Below are positions 1 to 6,507 of a stretch of 8,545 nt of DNA, in pieces. Source of the stretch: Chthoniobacterales bacterium (GTDB taxonomy: Bacteria; Verrucomicrobiota; Verrucomicrobiia; Chthoniobacterales; UBA10450). The stretch is from positions 1 to 8,545 of the forward strand of contig JACDBM010000324.1 of the NCBI GenBank assembly GCA_013694945.1, written 5' to 3'. How positions within the stretch are numbered: position 1 is the first letter of the stretch; the number at the start of each line of letters is the position of its first letter. The notes beneath the pieces were generated by a model, which searched no databases, was not told where the DNA came from, and saw nothing but the letters and a program-made list of their open reading frames with translations. Both the position numbers and the translations under genes were made by a program.

Positions 1-291
1 AATATTCGTCCCGGCGTCATGATCGGGGAGACCACGCCAACTCCCGCCGCGGCCAGCGCCGTGCCGGTCGCTTCACCGGTGGGGGGGCAGGGTGGAAACG
101 CACACGTCGTCGCGAAAGGTGAAACGCTTACGTCCATCGCGAAGACGCACAAAGTCAGCGTGACCGAACTCCAGAAGTTCAACCACATCGAGAACGACCG
201 CGCCCTGCAAATCGGACAGACGATCATGGTCCCACCCCCCGGCTCGTCCTCCCCCAGCCCTCCGGCGAGCCCGGCTGCGCCTAACGAGTAG
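1..291 (+). CDS. LysM-domain protein, C-terminal part (5' end outside the window)
   Basis: The frame is open from the first base to the TAG at 289-291, giving 96 visible residues. Residues about 35-77 form one LysM module: HVVAKGETLTSIAKTH, then a VSVTELQKFN helix and a closing LQIGQTIMVP strand. LysM modules bind N-acetylglucosamine polymers such as peptidoglycan, so the protein probably acts in the envelope. The module is flanked by low-complexity linkers: Ala/Pro/Thr-rich before it and a Ser/Pro-rich tail (residues 79-96) after it. An ATG at 19-21 could start a 90-aa protein, but it has no Shine-Dalgarno sequence and the frame is open upstream, so I treat the gene as truncated by the window edge. 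No signal peptide or catalytic domain is visible; a larger N-terminal part may exist upstream. Confidence 0.8.
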   Translation, partial: NIRPGVMIGETTPTPAAASAVPVASPVGGQGGNAHVVAKGETLTSIAKTHKVSVTELQKFNHIENDRALQIGQTIMVPPPGSSSPSPPASPAAPNE

Positions 292-304
292 CGTTCGCAG
301 CCGG
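271..304. terminator. Strong hairpin between convergent genes, possible bidirectional terminator
   Basis: CCGGCTGCG (271-279) pairs perfectly with CGCAGCCGG (296-304). Inside it AACG (283-286) pairs with CGTT (292-295), leaving a CCT bulge and a 5-nt loop. The LysM gene's stop codon lies across the loop, and the structure ends 2 bp before the last base of the exporter gene on the other strand. Neither strand has a T-tract after it, so this is not a classical intrinsic terminator. The position between two convergent ends suggests a terminator or a 3'-end stabilising structure for both transcripts; that role is inferred. Confidence 0.5.
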
Positions 305-306
305 CC

Positions 307-2067
307 CTACACCTTCCCAGCCAGCAGCTCGAGGTCCTGAGCGTTGCTCGTTTCGAGAAAACTTTGCTCCCAAAGGCGGGCGTACTTTCCGCGGAGCTCG
401 AGCAACTCCGTGTGCGTTCCGCGCTCGATAATGCGCCCGCGTTCGAGCACCAGAATCTGATCCGCGCGGAGAATCGTGGTAAGTCGGTGCGCGATCACAA
501 AGCACGTCCGGTGAAACATCAAATGCTCGAGCGCCTCCTGGATCAGACGCTCGGTTGTCGTGTCCACGCTGGCTGTCGCTTCATCCAGGATCAGAATGGG
601 CGGATCCTTTAGCAGCGCTCGGGCAATGGAGAGCCGCTGCTTCTCGCCCACGCTCAACTTTACGCCACGCTCTCCAACGACACTGCGTAAACCATCCGGG
701 AGCCGATCGATAAACGTGCGCGCGTTGGCCGCTTCCGTGGCGCCTAGGAGTTCCTCGTCGGTCGCGTTTGGGTTTCCCATCAGGAGGTTCTCACGGATGG
801 TGCCGTTAAAGAGAAAGCTCTCTTGCGTAACCAAACCAACGATCTCACGCAGCGGGCGCACCCCGTAGCTGCGGATTGGTTTCCCATCCACGCGGATTTC
901 GCCGGATGTGAACTCGTAAAACCGCGCGAGCAGATTGACCAGAGTCGACTTTCCGGCGCCGGTGGTGCCGACGAGCGCGATTGTCTCGCCCGGTCGGGCA
1001 TGCAGCGAAATGTGGCTCAGCGCCGCCAGGCCCTGCCCATAACTGAAGCTCACGTCATCGTAGATGATGTCGCCAACGATCTTCGGCGCCGGAGCGGCGT
1101 GGCGCAGCCCCGGTTCCTCCGCTTCATCGAGAATTTCGAAGACGCGTTCGCCGGCGGCGCGGCCCGCCTGCACCAGTTGATTGAGTTGATGCAAGCGCGA
1201 GACTGGTTCGTAGAGAAAGCGGACGAGCGTGAGGAACGCGACCAATTCGCCGATCTGCATTCGGCCTTGGATCACCGCGTTGCCTCCGAAGCCAATTGCA
1301 AAAACCAGCCCGAGGGAGTTCAGAAAGCTCATCGACGGGCTATAGAGCGCCCAGGCTCGCATGATACGAAGCGACGCCTGCCGAAGTGCCTCGCTCGCGC
1401 GATTAAACCGCGCGTGCTCCTGCTCCTCCCGCACGAAAGATTTAATCTGACGAATGCCCGCGAGATCATCGAGCAGCAGTGCATTCAAAGCCGAGGCGGC
1501 GCGTCGCTGCGGGCGATAGCGATTTGGCGCGGTTAGCGTGTAAGCGAGGGCGCCGCCGATCAGAAGCGGGACAGGCGCAAGCGCACACCAGGCGAGTGGC
1601 GCGTTCAGGTAAAACATCGCGCCTGTGACGATCGCGACCTGCAGCACGGCGACGAGTCCTTGCTCGATGCCATCAATCAGGACGCGCTCCACCGCGTTCA
1701 CGTCTTCAACAACTCGCGTGATCAGGTCGCCAGTCGCGCGATTATCAAACCAGCGCAGCGGCAGCAGTTCAATGTGATAGAAGAGATCGCTCCGCAGGTC
1801 AAAGATCACGCGCTGCTCGAAGCTGTTGTTCAGCAGAATGCGCAGGCCGTTCAGCAGGTCGTGGAGGAAGAAGGCGAGCAACGCGACTCCCACGGCCGGC
1901 AGCAGCCGCTCCGGGCGATTACCCGCGATGACATCGTCAATGATGAATTTCGTCACCGCCGGGAAGACAACGATCATAAGTGTGCCGAGAACCGCACAGG
2001 CGAGCGTGCCCGCAGCCATCCACGGGTAACGCTTCAGATAGGCAAAAACGCGCCAGACAGTTCTCAT
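307..2067 (-). CDS. ABC exporter half-transporter, MsbA/multidrug-lipid type (TMD-NBD fusion)
   Basis: A 586-aa half-transporter with an N-terminal membrane domain and a C-terminal ATPase, expected to work as an inner-membrane homodimer exporting lipids, drugs or other hydrophobic compounds. Six hydrophobic segments lie near residues 17-41, 56-79, 136-156, 158-178, 244-266 and 270-288. The ATPase has Walker A GTTGAGKS (367-374), Q-loop Gln415, signature LSVGE (471-475), Walker B ILILDE (491-496), D-loop ASVD and H-loop His527. The signature has Val for the first Gly of the usual LSGGQ. Length matches the MsbA family, but the substrate cannot be read from sequence, so no symbol is given. The ATG at 2067 is chosen over an in-frame GTG at 2094 because residues from MRTVWRVFAYLKRYPW look like a normal family N-terminus. 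No clear Shine-Dalgarno precedes either. The gene converges on the LysM gene and diverges from the molybdenum operon. Confidence 0.93.
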   Translation of the reverse strand: MRTVWRVFAYLKRYPWMAAGTLACAVLGTLMIVVFPAVTKFIIDDVIAGNRPERLLPAVGVALLAFFLHDLLNGLRILLNNSFEQRVIFDLRSDLFYHIELLPLRWFDNRATGDLITRVVEDVNAVERVLIDGIEQGLVAVLQVAIVTGAMFYLNAPLAWCALAPVPLLIGGALAYTLTAPNRYRPQRRAASALNALLLDDLAGIRQIKSFVREEQEHARFNRASEALRQASLRIMRAWALYSPSMSFLNSLGLVFAIGFGGNAVIQGRMQIGELVAFLTLVRFLYEPVSRLHQLNQLVQAGRAAGERVFEILDEAEEPGLRHAAPAPKIVGDIIYDDVSFSYGQGLAALSHISLHARPGETIALVGTTGAGKSTLVNLLARFYEFTSGEIRVDGKPIRSYGVRPLREIVGLVTQESFLFNGTIRENLLMGNPNATDEELLGATEAANARTFIDRLPDGLRSVVGERGVKLSVGEKQRLSIARALLKDPPILILDEATASVDTTTERLIQEALEHLMFHRTCFVIAHRLTTILRADQILVLERGRIIERGTHTELLELRGKYARLWEQSFLETSNAQDLELLAGKV

Positions 2068-2189
2068 TCGCGGATGAAAGTCCGCGCCGCGCACGCGAAG
2101 CGCAAGCGCTGGAGCAACGCGCGGTTGATCGCATTTCGGACGAGTTCCAGCAGATGCAAGACGTCCAGGCGACCGAGCGCGTCGCCCAC
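2064..2189 (-). CDS. Doubtful 41-codon ORF upstream of the ABC exporter
   Basis: From a GTG at 2189 this frame runs 41 codons to a TGA (2066-2064) that overlaps the exporter's ATG as ATGA, a typical arrangement for coupled genes. The predicted peptide is a leucine/arginine-rich helix (RLDVLHLLELVRNAINRALL), ending in FACAARTFIRE. By hand count about 34 of 41 third codon positions are G or C, as expected for real genes here. Against it: no Shine-Dalgarno, a TAG a few codons upstream of the GTG, no recognised family, and an antiparallel frame on the plus strand that also looks helical. It may be a small leader gene, the remnant of a longer gene's C-terminus, or chance. Confidence 0.2.
   Translation of the reverse strand: MGDALGRLDVLHLLELVRNAINRALLQRLRFACAARTFIRE
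2069..2086 (-). promoter_or_regulatory. Stem-loop directly upstream of the exporter start codon
   Basis: On the minus strand CGCGGA, a 6-nt loop CTTTCA, and TCCGCG form a perfect 6-bp GC-rich stem ending one base before the ATG at 2067. In the mRNA it would occupy the place where a ribosome-binding site normally lies, and no Shine-Dalgarno sequence is visible. It could damp translation or simply be chance in GC-rich DNA. If translation began at the GTG at 2094, the hairpin would be inside the coding region. Confidence 0.25.
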
Positions 2190-2229
2190 AAAGCTTTGCG
2201 CAGCGACTCGTGCGACCTACAATTCAGAT

Positions 2230-2715
2230 GTGGTCATTCGCCAGATATTCGTCTCACCGGGCCACAATTTCTTCGGGCACGCTGGGCGTGCACCGGATGA
2301 TTACCCGCTGCAGGAAGTCAATTCCATCGAGTGCGTCGCGGGGCACGGGATCAGGGGCGATCGTTTTTTCGATTACAAGGAGAACTACAAAGGGCAGATC
2401 ACGTTTTTCTCGCAAGAGAATTTCGAGCGCTTAGGCGCGGCATTCCCGCACGTCCGCAAGTCTGCGGGAGCGTTGCGGCGCAACGTGATCGTCTCGGGCG
2501 CGGATCTGAATGCAATGATTGGGGAAACGTTCGCGCTGCAAGGCGTCCATTTTTTCGGCACAGCGCATTGCAAACCCTGTTTCTGGCTCGATCAGGCATT
2601 TTATCCCGGCACAGAAGCGTTTCTGAAGGGGAATGGCGGCTTGCGCGCGCAGATCCTAACCGATGGCTTGCTCAAAGTTGGCGCGGCGGAGCTTGCCTGG
2701 CTCGCAGCGACGTGA
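2230..2715 (+). CDS. Small MOSC-domain protein, first gene of the molybdenum operon
   Basis: A 161-aa stand-alone MOSC-domain protein. MOSC domains (named after the molybdenum-cofactor sulfurase C-terminus) are thought to handle Mo cofactor or its sulfur ligand through a conserved cysteine. Visible family features are the N-terminal IFVSPGHNFFGH (residues 6-17), the core GHGIRGDRFFDY (38-49), QITFF (56-60) and the cysteine motif AHCKPCFW (112-119; Cys114 and Cys117). The start is GTG at 2230, because the conserved block begins at residue 6. The frame stays open far upstream, but that part lies antisense to the exporter gene and does not look like protein. There is no obvious Shine-Dalgarno or strong promoter match. 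The stop overlaps the mobA start by 4 nt (GTGA), so translation is probably coupled. The exact reaction is unknown; the neighbours point to bis-MGD cofactor maturation. Confidence 0.85.
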   Translation: MVIRQIFVSPGHNFFGHAGRAPDDYPLQEVNSIECVAGHGIRGDRFFDYKENYKGQITFFSQENFERLGAAFPHVRKSAGALRRNVIVSGADLNAMIGETFALQGVHFFGTAHCKPCFWLDQAFYPGTEAFLKGNGGLRAQILTDGLLKVGAAELAWLAAT

Positions 2716-3335
2716 CGCCCGACTTCAGCGCTGTTCTCCTGGCCGGGGGCAAATCGCGCCGCATGGGACGCGACAAAGCCTTCGTCGAGATAAAGGGCGT
2801 TCCGCTTTGGAAACGGCAGCTGCGGATCTTGGATCAGCTCGCGCCCGCTGAAATTTTACTCGCTGGACCGTCACATCCTGAATGGAACGACGTCGGATGC
2901 AGGATTGTGGCGGACGCGCGCGCAGAGGCCGGGCCGCTCGGAGGCCTGGTCGCAGCATTGCGATGTTGCTCCACCGCGCTCCTGCTTGCACTCGCGGTCG
3001 ATCTTCCCCAGATGACGAGCGATTATCTCCGACAATTGCTGAAGCTTTGTCAGCGCGGAAAGGGAGTGGTGCCAATCGGTGGTCCAAAGTGCTTTGAGCC
3101 GCTCGTGGCGGTTTATCCCCGCAGTGCGCTTGGGATCGGGGAGGAGCTGCTTGCAAACGGTCAGTACTCGATGCAGAACTTCGCCAACCTCTGTCTCGTT
3201 CGCGGCCTAACGAACGAAAGTCTCATTGCTCCCGCCGAGGTCCTGCTCTTCCTGAACATGAATACAGCAGGGGATCTGGCCACTGTTTGCGGGCAAAATT
3301 TAGCGACCCCCGGTAGGCGCGATATTGCATCGTGA
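2712..3335 (+). CDS. mobA: Molybdenum cofactor guanylyltransferase MobA
   Basis: A 207-aa cytosolic nucleotidyltransferase that attaches GMP from GTP to molybdopterin cofactor, a step toward the bis-MGD cofactor of the DMSO-reductase/formate-dehydrogenase family. The Rossmann-like N-terminus has the GTP-binding LAGGKSRRMG (residues 10-19) with DKA directly after it (21-23). Further family features are GPLGGL (74-79), a metal-binding Asp in LAVDLPQM (Asp97), and the C-terminal LNMNTAGDL (181-189), equivalent to the usual 'NINTPEDL'. Length is typical for MobA (about 190-210 aa). The GTG at 2712 is chosen because it gives a normal MobA N-terminus (MTPDFSAVLLAGG) and a 4-nt overlap with the MOSC gene. 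Its product is needed by the enzyme encoded next. No MobB is fused to it or visible nearby. Confidence 0.92.
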   Translation: MTPDFSAVLLAGGKSRRMGRDKAFVEIKGVPLWKRQLRILDQLAPAEILLAGPSHPEWNDVGCRIVADARAEAGPLGGLVAALRCCSTALLLALAVDLPQMTSDYLRQLLKLCQRGKGVVPIGGPKCFEPLVAVYPRSALGIGEELLANGQYSMQNFANLCLVRGLTNESLIAPAEVLLFLNMNTAGDLATVCGQNLATPGRRDIAS

Positions 3336-5665
3336 TGAATCATCGCGTCGAACACGAGCACGGGCTCGCAACGAAAATCCCATTTGGTCTCGGTCGATGG
3401 AAGCCGAAGCACTTCCGCGACATGGCGGACGTGGTTTGGCAGAACCGCGACAATCTTCCCTATGCTTGGAAAGTTCTGAGCCGCGGTGTCTGCGACGGCT
3501 GCGCACTTGGCGTGGCCGGGTTCCACGATTGGACCATCGAGGGTGTGCATCTTTGCATGACGCGCCTGAATCTTCTTCGGCTCAATACGATGCCGGCGTT
3601 GAAGGTGGAGCTACTAAGGAACATCGCCGCCCTGGAGAAGCTGGAGAATCGAGAACTCCGCGAGCTCGGACGCTTGCCGTATCCAATGCTGCGCGAAAAG
3701 GACGCATCGGGTTTTCGTCGCATCACTTGGGCCGAAAGCTACCAGCGAATCGCGCAGAGGATTCGCGGAGCCGATCCGCGGCGGATTGCGTTCTATCTAA
3801 CTTCGCGCGGGATCACGAACGAGGTTTATTACATTGCGCAGAAAGTGGCGCGCTTCCTCGGCACCAACAATATCGACAACGCGGCGCGCATCTGCCATTC
3901 ACCTTCCGGCGCGACCATGAAAGCCTCGCTCGGCGTTGCCGCGACGACGTGCAGTTATCGCGATTGGTACGGCACCGATCTCGTCGTGTTCTTCGGCGCA
4001 AATCCGGCTAACGACCAGCCGGTCACAACGAAGTATCTAGAAGGCGCGAAGAAGCTCGGCACGAAGGTGGTGATGGTGAATCCCTACCTGGAGCCCGGGA
4101 TGAAGAAGTATTGGGTACCATCGAGTCTCGGCAGCGCAATCTTTGGCACGGAGATCGCGGATTACTGGTTCCCGGTGAATCAGGGAGGTGACATCGCGTT
4201 TCTCTGCGGCGTCCTGAAGATCCTTCTGGAGAAAGGCTGGACCGACGAGTCCTTTATCAAGCAACACACGGCGGAATTTGAGGAGCTGCGCGCTAAGCTT
4301 GCCTCTCTGGAATGGGGAGCCCTGGAAGAGCAAGCCGGACTCCGCCGCGCCAGCGTGCTGCAATTCGCGGAGCTGATTCGCGACGCGAAGAATGCCGTGC
4401 TCGTCTGGAGCATGGGCATCACCCAGCATCCGTTCGGCACCGATTCCGTCCAGATGATCATCAATCTTGCCCTGACGCGCGGCTACATTGGTCGAGATCT
4501 GAACGGAGTGATGCCGATCCGTGGCCACTCGAGTGTGCAAGGCGGCGCGGAGATGGGTGCCTATGCGACGGCGTTTCCAGGTTATCAGCCCGTGAATGCA
4601 GAAAACGCGGCCGCCTGGTCGCAACGCTACGGTTTCGCCGTGCCCGATTGGGTCGGCCTCACCGCGACGGAAATGGTCGAATCAGCGCAACGCGGTGAGC
4701 TGGACTTGCTCTACTGTCTGGGGGGCAACTTCCTCCGCACGCTCCCCGAGCCCGGTTATGTGCGCGACGCACTCGCGAATGTGCCGCTGCGGGTGCATCA
4801 GGACATTATTCTTACCGACCAGATGTTCGTGCCTGCACGCGAAGAGGTGATCCTCCTGCCGGCTAAGACGCGCTACGAGCAGGAGGGCGGCGGCATTGAA
4901 ACAAGCACGGAACGCCGCGTCATGTTCTCGCCCGAAATCCCGCGGCAGCTCGGCGAGGCCAAAGCGGAATGGAAAATCCTTCGTGAGCTCGCAGCCGCGG
5001 TTGATCCTGCCCGCGCGGATCTGCTCGGGTGCGAAACCGGGCAGCAGATCCGCGAAGAGATTGCGCAAGCCGTGCACTACTACGACGGCGTTCAGGAGTT
5101 TCGTGAAACCGGCGATGCCATCCAATACGGCGGGCGACATCTATGCGAGGGCGGCAAGTTTCCCACCCCCGACGGGAAAGGCCATTTCTGCGCAGTGGAT
5201 CTGCCGGAGTTAAAACGGCCGGAGGGCAGCTTTCGGGTCAGCACTCGACGCGGGAAGCAATTCAACACCCTGATCTATGCAGATGTTGATCCGTTGAATG
5301 GCGCCCCTCGCGACGCGGTTCTCATGAGCGCGGAAGATGCGGCGCGATTACACCTGCGCACCGGCGACCCGATTGCGCTGGTGAACGACGTCGGGCGCTA
5401 CGAAGGCCGCGCGTTTCTCGCGCCGATTGCCTCTGGCAACCTTCAAGTGCATTGGCCTGAAGGAAACGTGATCATCCAACGCGGAGTGGTCGACAAAACC
5501 GGAGGCGTGCCGGATTACAACGCTGTCGTTCGCATCGAACGAATTGGGGCGAACGAAAAATCCGCGCCGCCTGCCAATGAAACGGTCGACGCGCCTTCCA
5601 CCGATCAGCCGCCGCCCGATCGCGGTGAGATGAGTCACCTTCCGCCTTTTGGCGAGAAACGATGA
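3335..5665 (+). CDS. FdhF/YdeP-family molybdopterin oxidoreductase, formate-dehydrogenase-like alpha subunit
   Basis: A 776-aa bis-MGD enzyme of the DMSO-reductase superfamily, in the formate-dehydrogenase-like clade that includes E. coli YdeP and the CbbBc-type proteins of Ralstonia (TIGR01701 type). The N-terminal cluster region has Cys53-x2-Cys56 and Cys74, but no fourth cysteine before Cys187. The active site is ICHSP, where Cys187 (TGC at 3893-3895) replaces the selenocysteine of FdhH and His188 matches its neighbouring His. The block PIRGHSSVQGGAEMG (394-408) carries Arg396, equivalent to the active-site Arg of FdhH. The C-terminal MGD-binding domain (about 630-735) is complete. A Pro/Asp-rich tail of about 37 residues (740-776) follows. 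No Tat signal is seen, so it is probably cytoplasmic. The ATG at 3335 overlaps the mobA stop (TGATG); a GTG at 3332 is equally possible. The substrate may be formate but is unproven for this clade, and no electron-transfer subunit is encoded here. Confidence 0.92.
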   Translation: MNHRVEHEHGLATKIPFGLGRWKPKHFRDMADVVWQNRDNLPYAWKVLSRGVCDGCALGVAGFHDWTIEGVHLCMTRLNLLRLNTMPALKVELLRNIAALEKLENRELRELGRLPYPMLREKDASGFRRITWAESYQRIAQRIRGADPRRIAFYLTSRGITNEVYYIAQKVARFLGTNNIDNAARICHSPSGATMKASLGVAATTCSYRDWYGTDLVVFFGANPANDQPVTTKYLEGAKKLGTKVVMVNPYLEPGMKKYWVPSSLGSAIFGTEIADYWFPVNQGGDIAFLCGVLKILLEKGWTDESFIKQHTAEFEELRAKLASLEWGALEEQAGLRRASVLQFAELIRDAKNAVLVWSMGITQHPFGTDSVQMIINLALTRGYIGRDLNGVMPIRGHSSVQGGAEMGAYATAFPGYQPVNAENAAAWSQRYGFAVPDWVGLTATEMVESAQRGELDLLYCLGGNFLRTLPEPGYVRDALANVPLRVHQDIILTDQMFVPAREEVILLPAKTRYEQEGGGIETSTERRVMFSPEIPRQLGEAKAEWKILRELAAAVDPARADLLGCETGQQIREEIAQAVHYYDGVQEFRETGDAIQYGGRHLCEGGKFPTPDGKGHFCAVDLPELKRPEGSFRVSTRRGKQFNTLIYADVDPLNGAPRDAVLMSAEDAARLHLRTGDPIALVNDVGRYEGRAFLAPIASGNLQVHWPEGNVIIQRGVVDKTGGVPDYNAVVRIERIGANEKSAPPANETVDAPSTDQPPPDRGEMSHLPPFGEKR

Positions 5666-6480
5666 CGACGGTGGCGAGCCGCAGCGAGTCGATGTTGCGC
5701 TACAGCACCGCTGCAGAGTCGAAAGATCAGCGCGACGAGATAGCAACCGAAGAGCCCCTGGAGATTCGGGTCGAGGGCCACAGCATAGCGGTCGTGATGC
5801 GAACACCGGGGCACGATCGCGAACTGGCCGCCGGGTTCCTCTTGACCGAGAATCTGATTCGCACAACGACGGATATCTTCGAGATCACGCAATGTGACAG
5901 CGCCGGTCGAGAGAACGTCATCAACGTGACGCTGCGGAATCCGCACACATTTGATCCGGCAAAGCTGACGCGCCATGTCTTCAGCTCCTCGAGCTGCGGC
6001 ATCTGCAGCAAAGCGACGATCGAGGCGGTGCGGCAATTTTTCCCGCCGATCCACGACGGCGCCATCCTTCCCGCACAAACGCTGATCAAATTTCCGAGTC
6101 GGCTAAGAGCAAAGCAGGAGACATTCAATCGCACTGGAGGATTGCACGCCTGCGCGCTTTTCGATCTGGATGGCGAGCTGCAAGCGTTACGCGAAGACGT
6201 CGGTCGACACAACGCGCTCGACAAGCTCATCGGCCGAGCCGTGCTCGACGATCAGCTCCCGCTGCACGGCCGCGTGCTGTTTCTGAGCGGGCGGGTCTCG
6301 TTCGAGATGATGCAGAAGGCGCTCGCAGCCGGGATTCCGATCGTTGCAGCGATCTCCGCTCCGACTAGTCTCGCGGTCGAGTTTGCGCGCGAGAGCAATC
6401 AGACGCTGATTGGTTTCGTCCGCGGCGAAACAATGAACATCTACGCCGGCGCATCACGAATCGATGTAGGTCGCAGCTGA
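5662..6480 (+). CDS. fdhD: Formate dehydrogenase sulfurtransferase FdhD
   Basis: A 272-aa cytosolic protein that carries sulfur from a cysteine desulfurase to the Mo-bis-MGD cofactor, making the sulfido ligand needed for formate dehydrogenase activity. Diagnostic features are TEEPLEIRV (residues 29-37), the persulfide motif SSSCGICSKA with Cys112-x2-Cys115, TGGLHACAL (158-166), EDVGRHNALDK (178-188), LFLSGRVSFEM (206-216) and ISAPTSLAVE (231-240). Length is normal for the family. The ATG overlaps the oxidoreductase stop by 4 nt (ATGA), and a weak purine-rich site GGCGAG (5651-5656) sits 5 nt before it. The overlap makes the YdeP-like protein the obvious client and supports a true sulfido-Mo active site in it. 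Confidence 0.95.
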   Translation: MTTVASRSESMLRYSTAAESKDQRDEIATEEPLEIRVEGHSIAVVMRTPGHDRELAAGFLLTENLIRTTTDIFEITQCDSAGRENVINVTLRNPHTFDPAKLTRHVFSSSSCGICSKATIEAVRQFFPPIHDGAILPAQTLIKFPSRLRAKQETFNRTGGLHACALFDLDGELQALREDVGRHNALDKLIGRAVLDDQLPLHGRVLFLSGRVSFEMMQKALAAGIPIVAAISAPTSLAVEFARESNQTLIGFVRGETMNIYAGASRIDVGRS

Positions 6481-6507
6481 CGGGACGTGGTGAAGTGTGG
6501 AATGAAG

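Noticed and set aside
823..1536. 237-codon plus-strand ORF opposite the ABC exporter
   Set aside because: It lies fully antisense to a gene with all ABC motifs, has Arg/Gln-rich composition typical of mirror frames in GC-rich DNA, and matches no family.
1660..2229. Open upstream extension of the MOSC frame
   Set aside because: Most of it is antisense to the exporter and it has low-quality composition; known MOSC proteins of this type begin just before IFVSPGHNFFG.
3315..3340. Possible frameshift between mobA and the oxidoreductase
   Set aside because: Both proteins are complete at their ends; the overlap is a normal stop-start junction of the kind also seen at the other gene borders.
3893..3895. 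Possible selenocysteine at the oxidoreductase active site
   Set aside because: The codon is TGC (cysteine), not TGA, so no selenocysteine insertion is needed.
4037..4624. 195-codon minus-strand ORF inside the oxidoreductase gene
   Set aside because: It is a shadow of a strongly conserved molybdoenzyme frame, with no recognisable motifs of its own.
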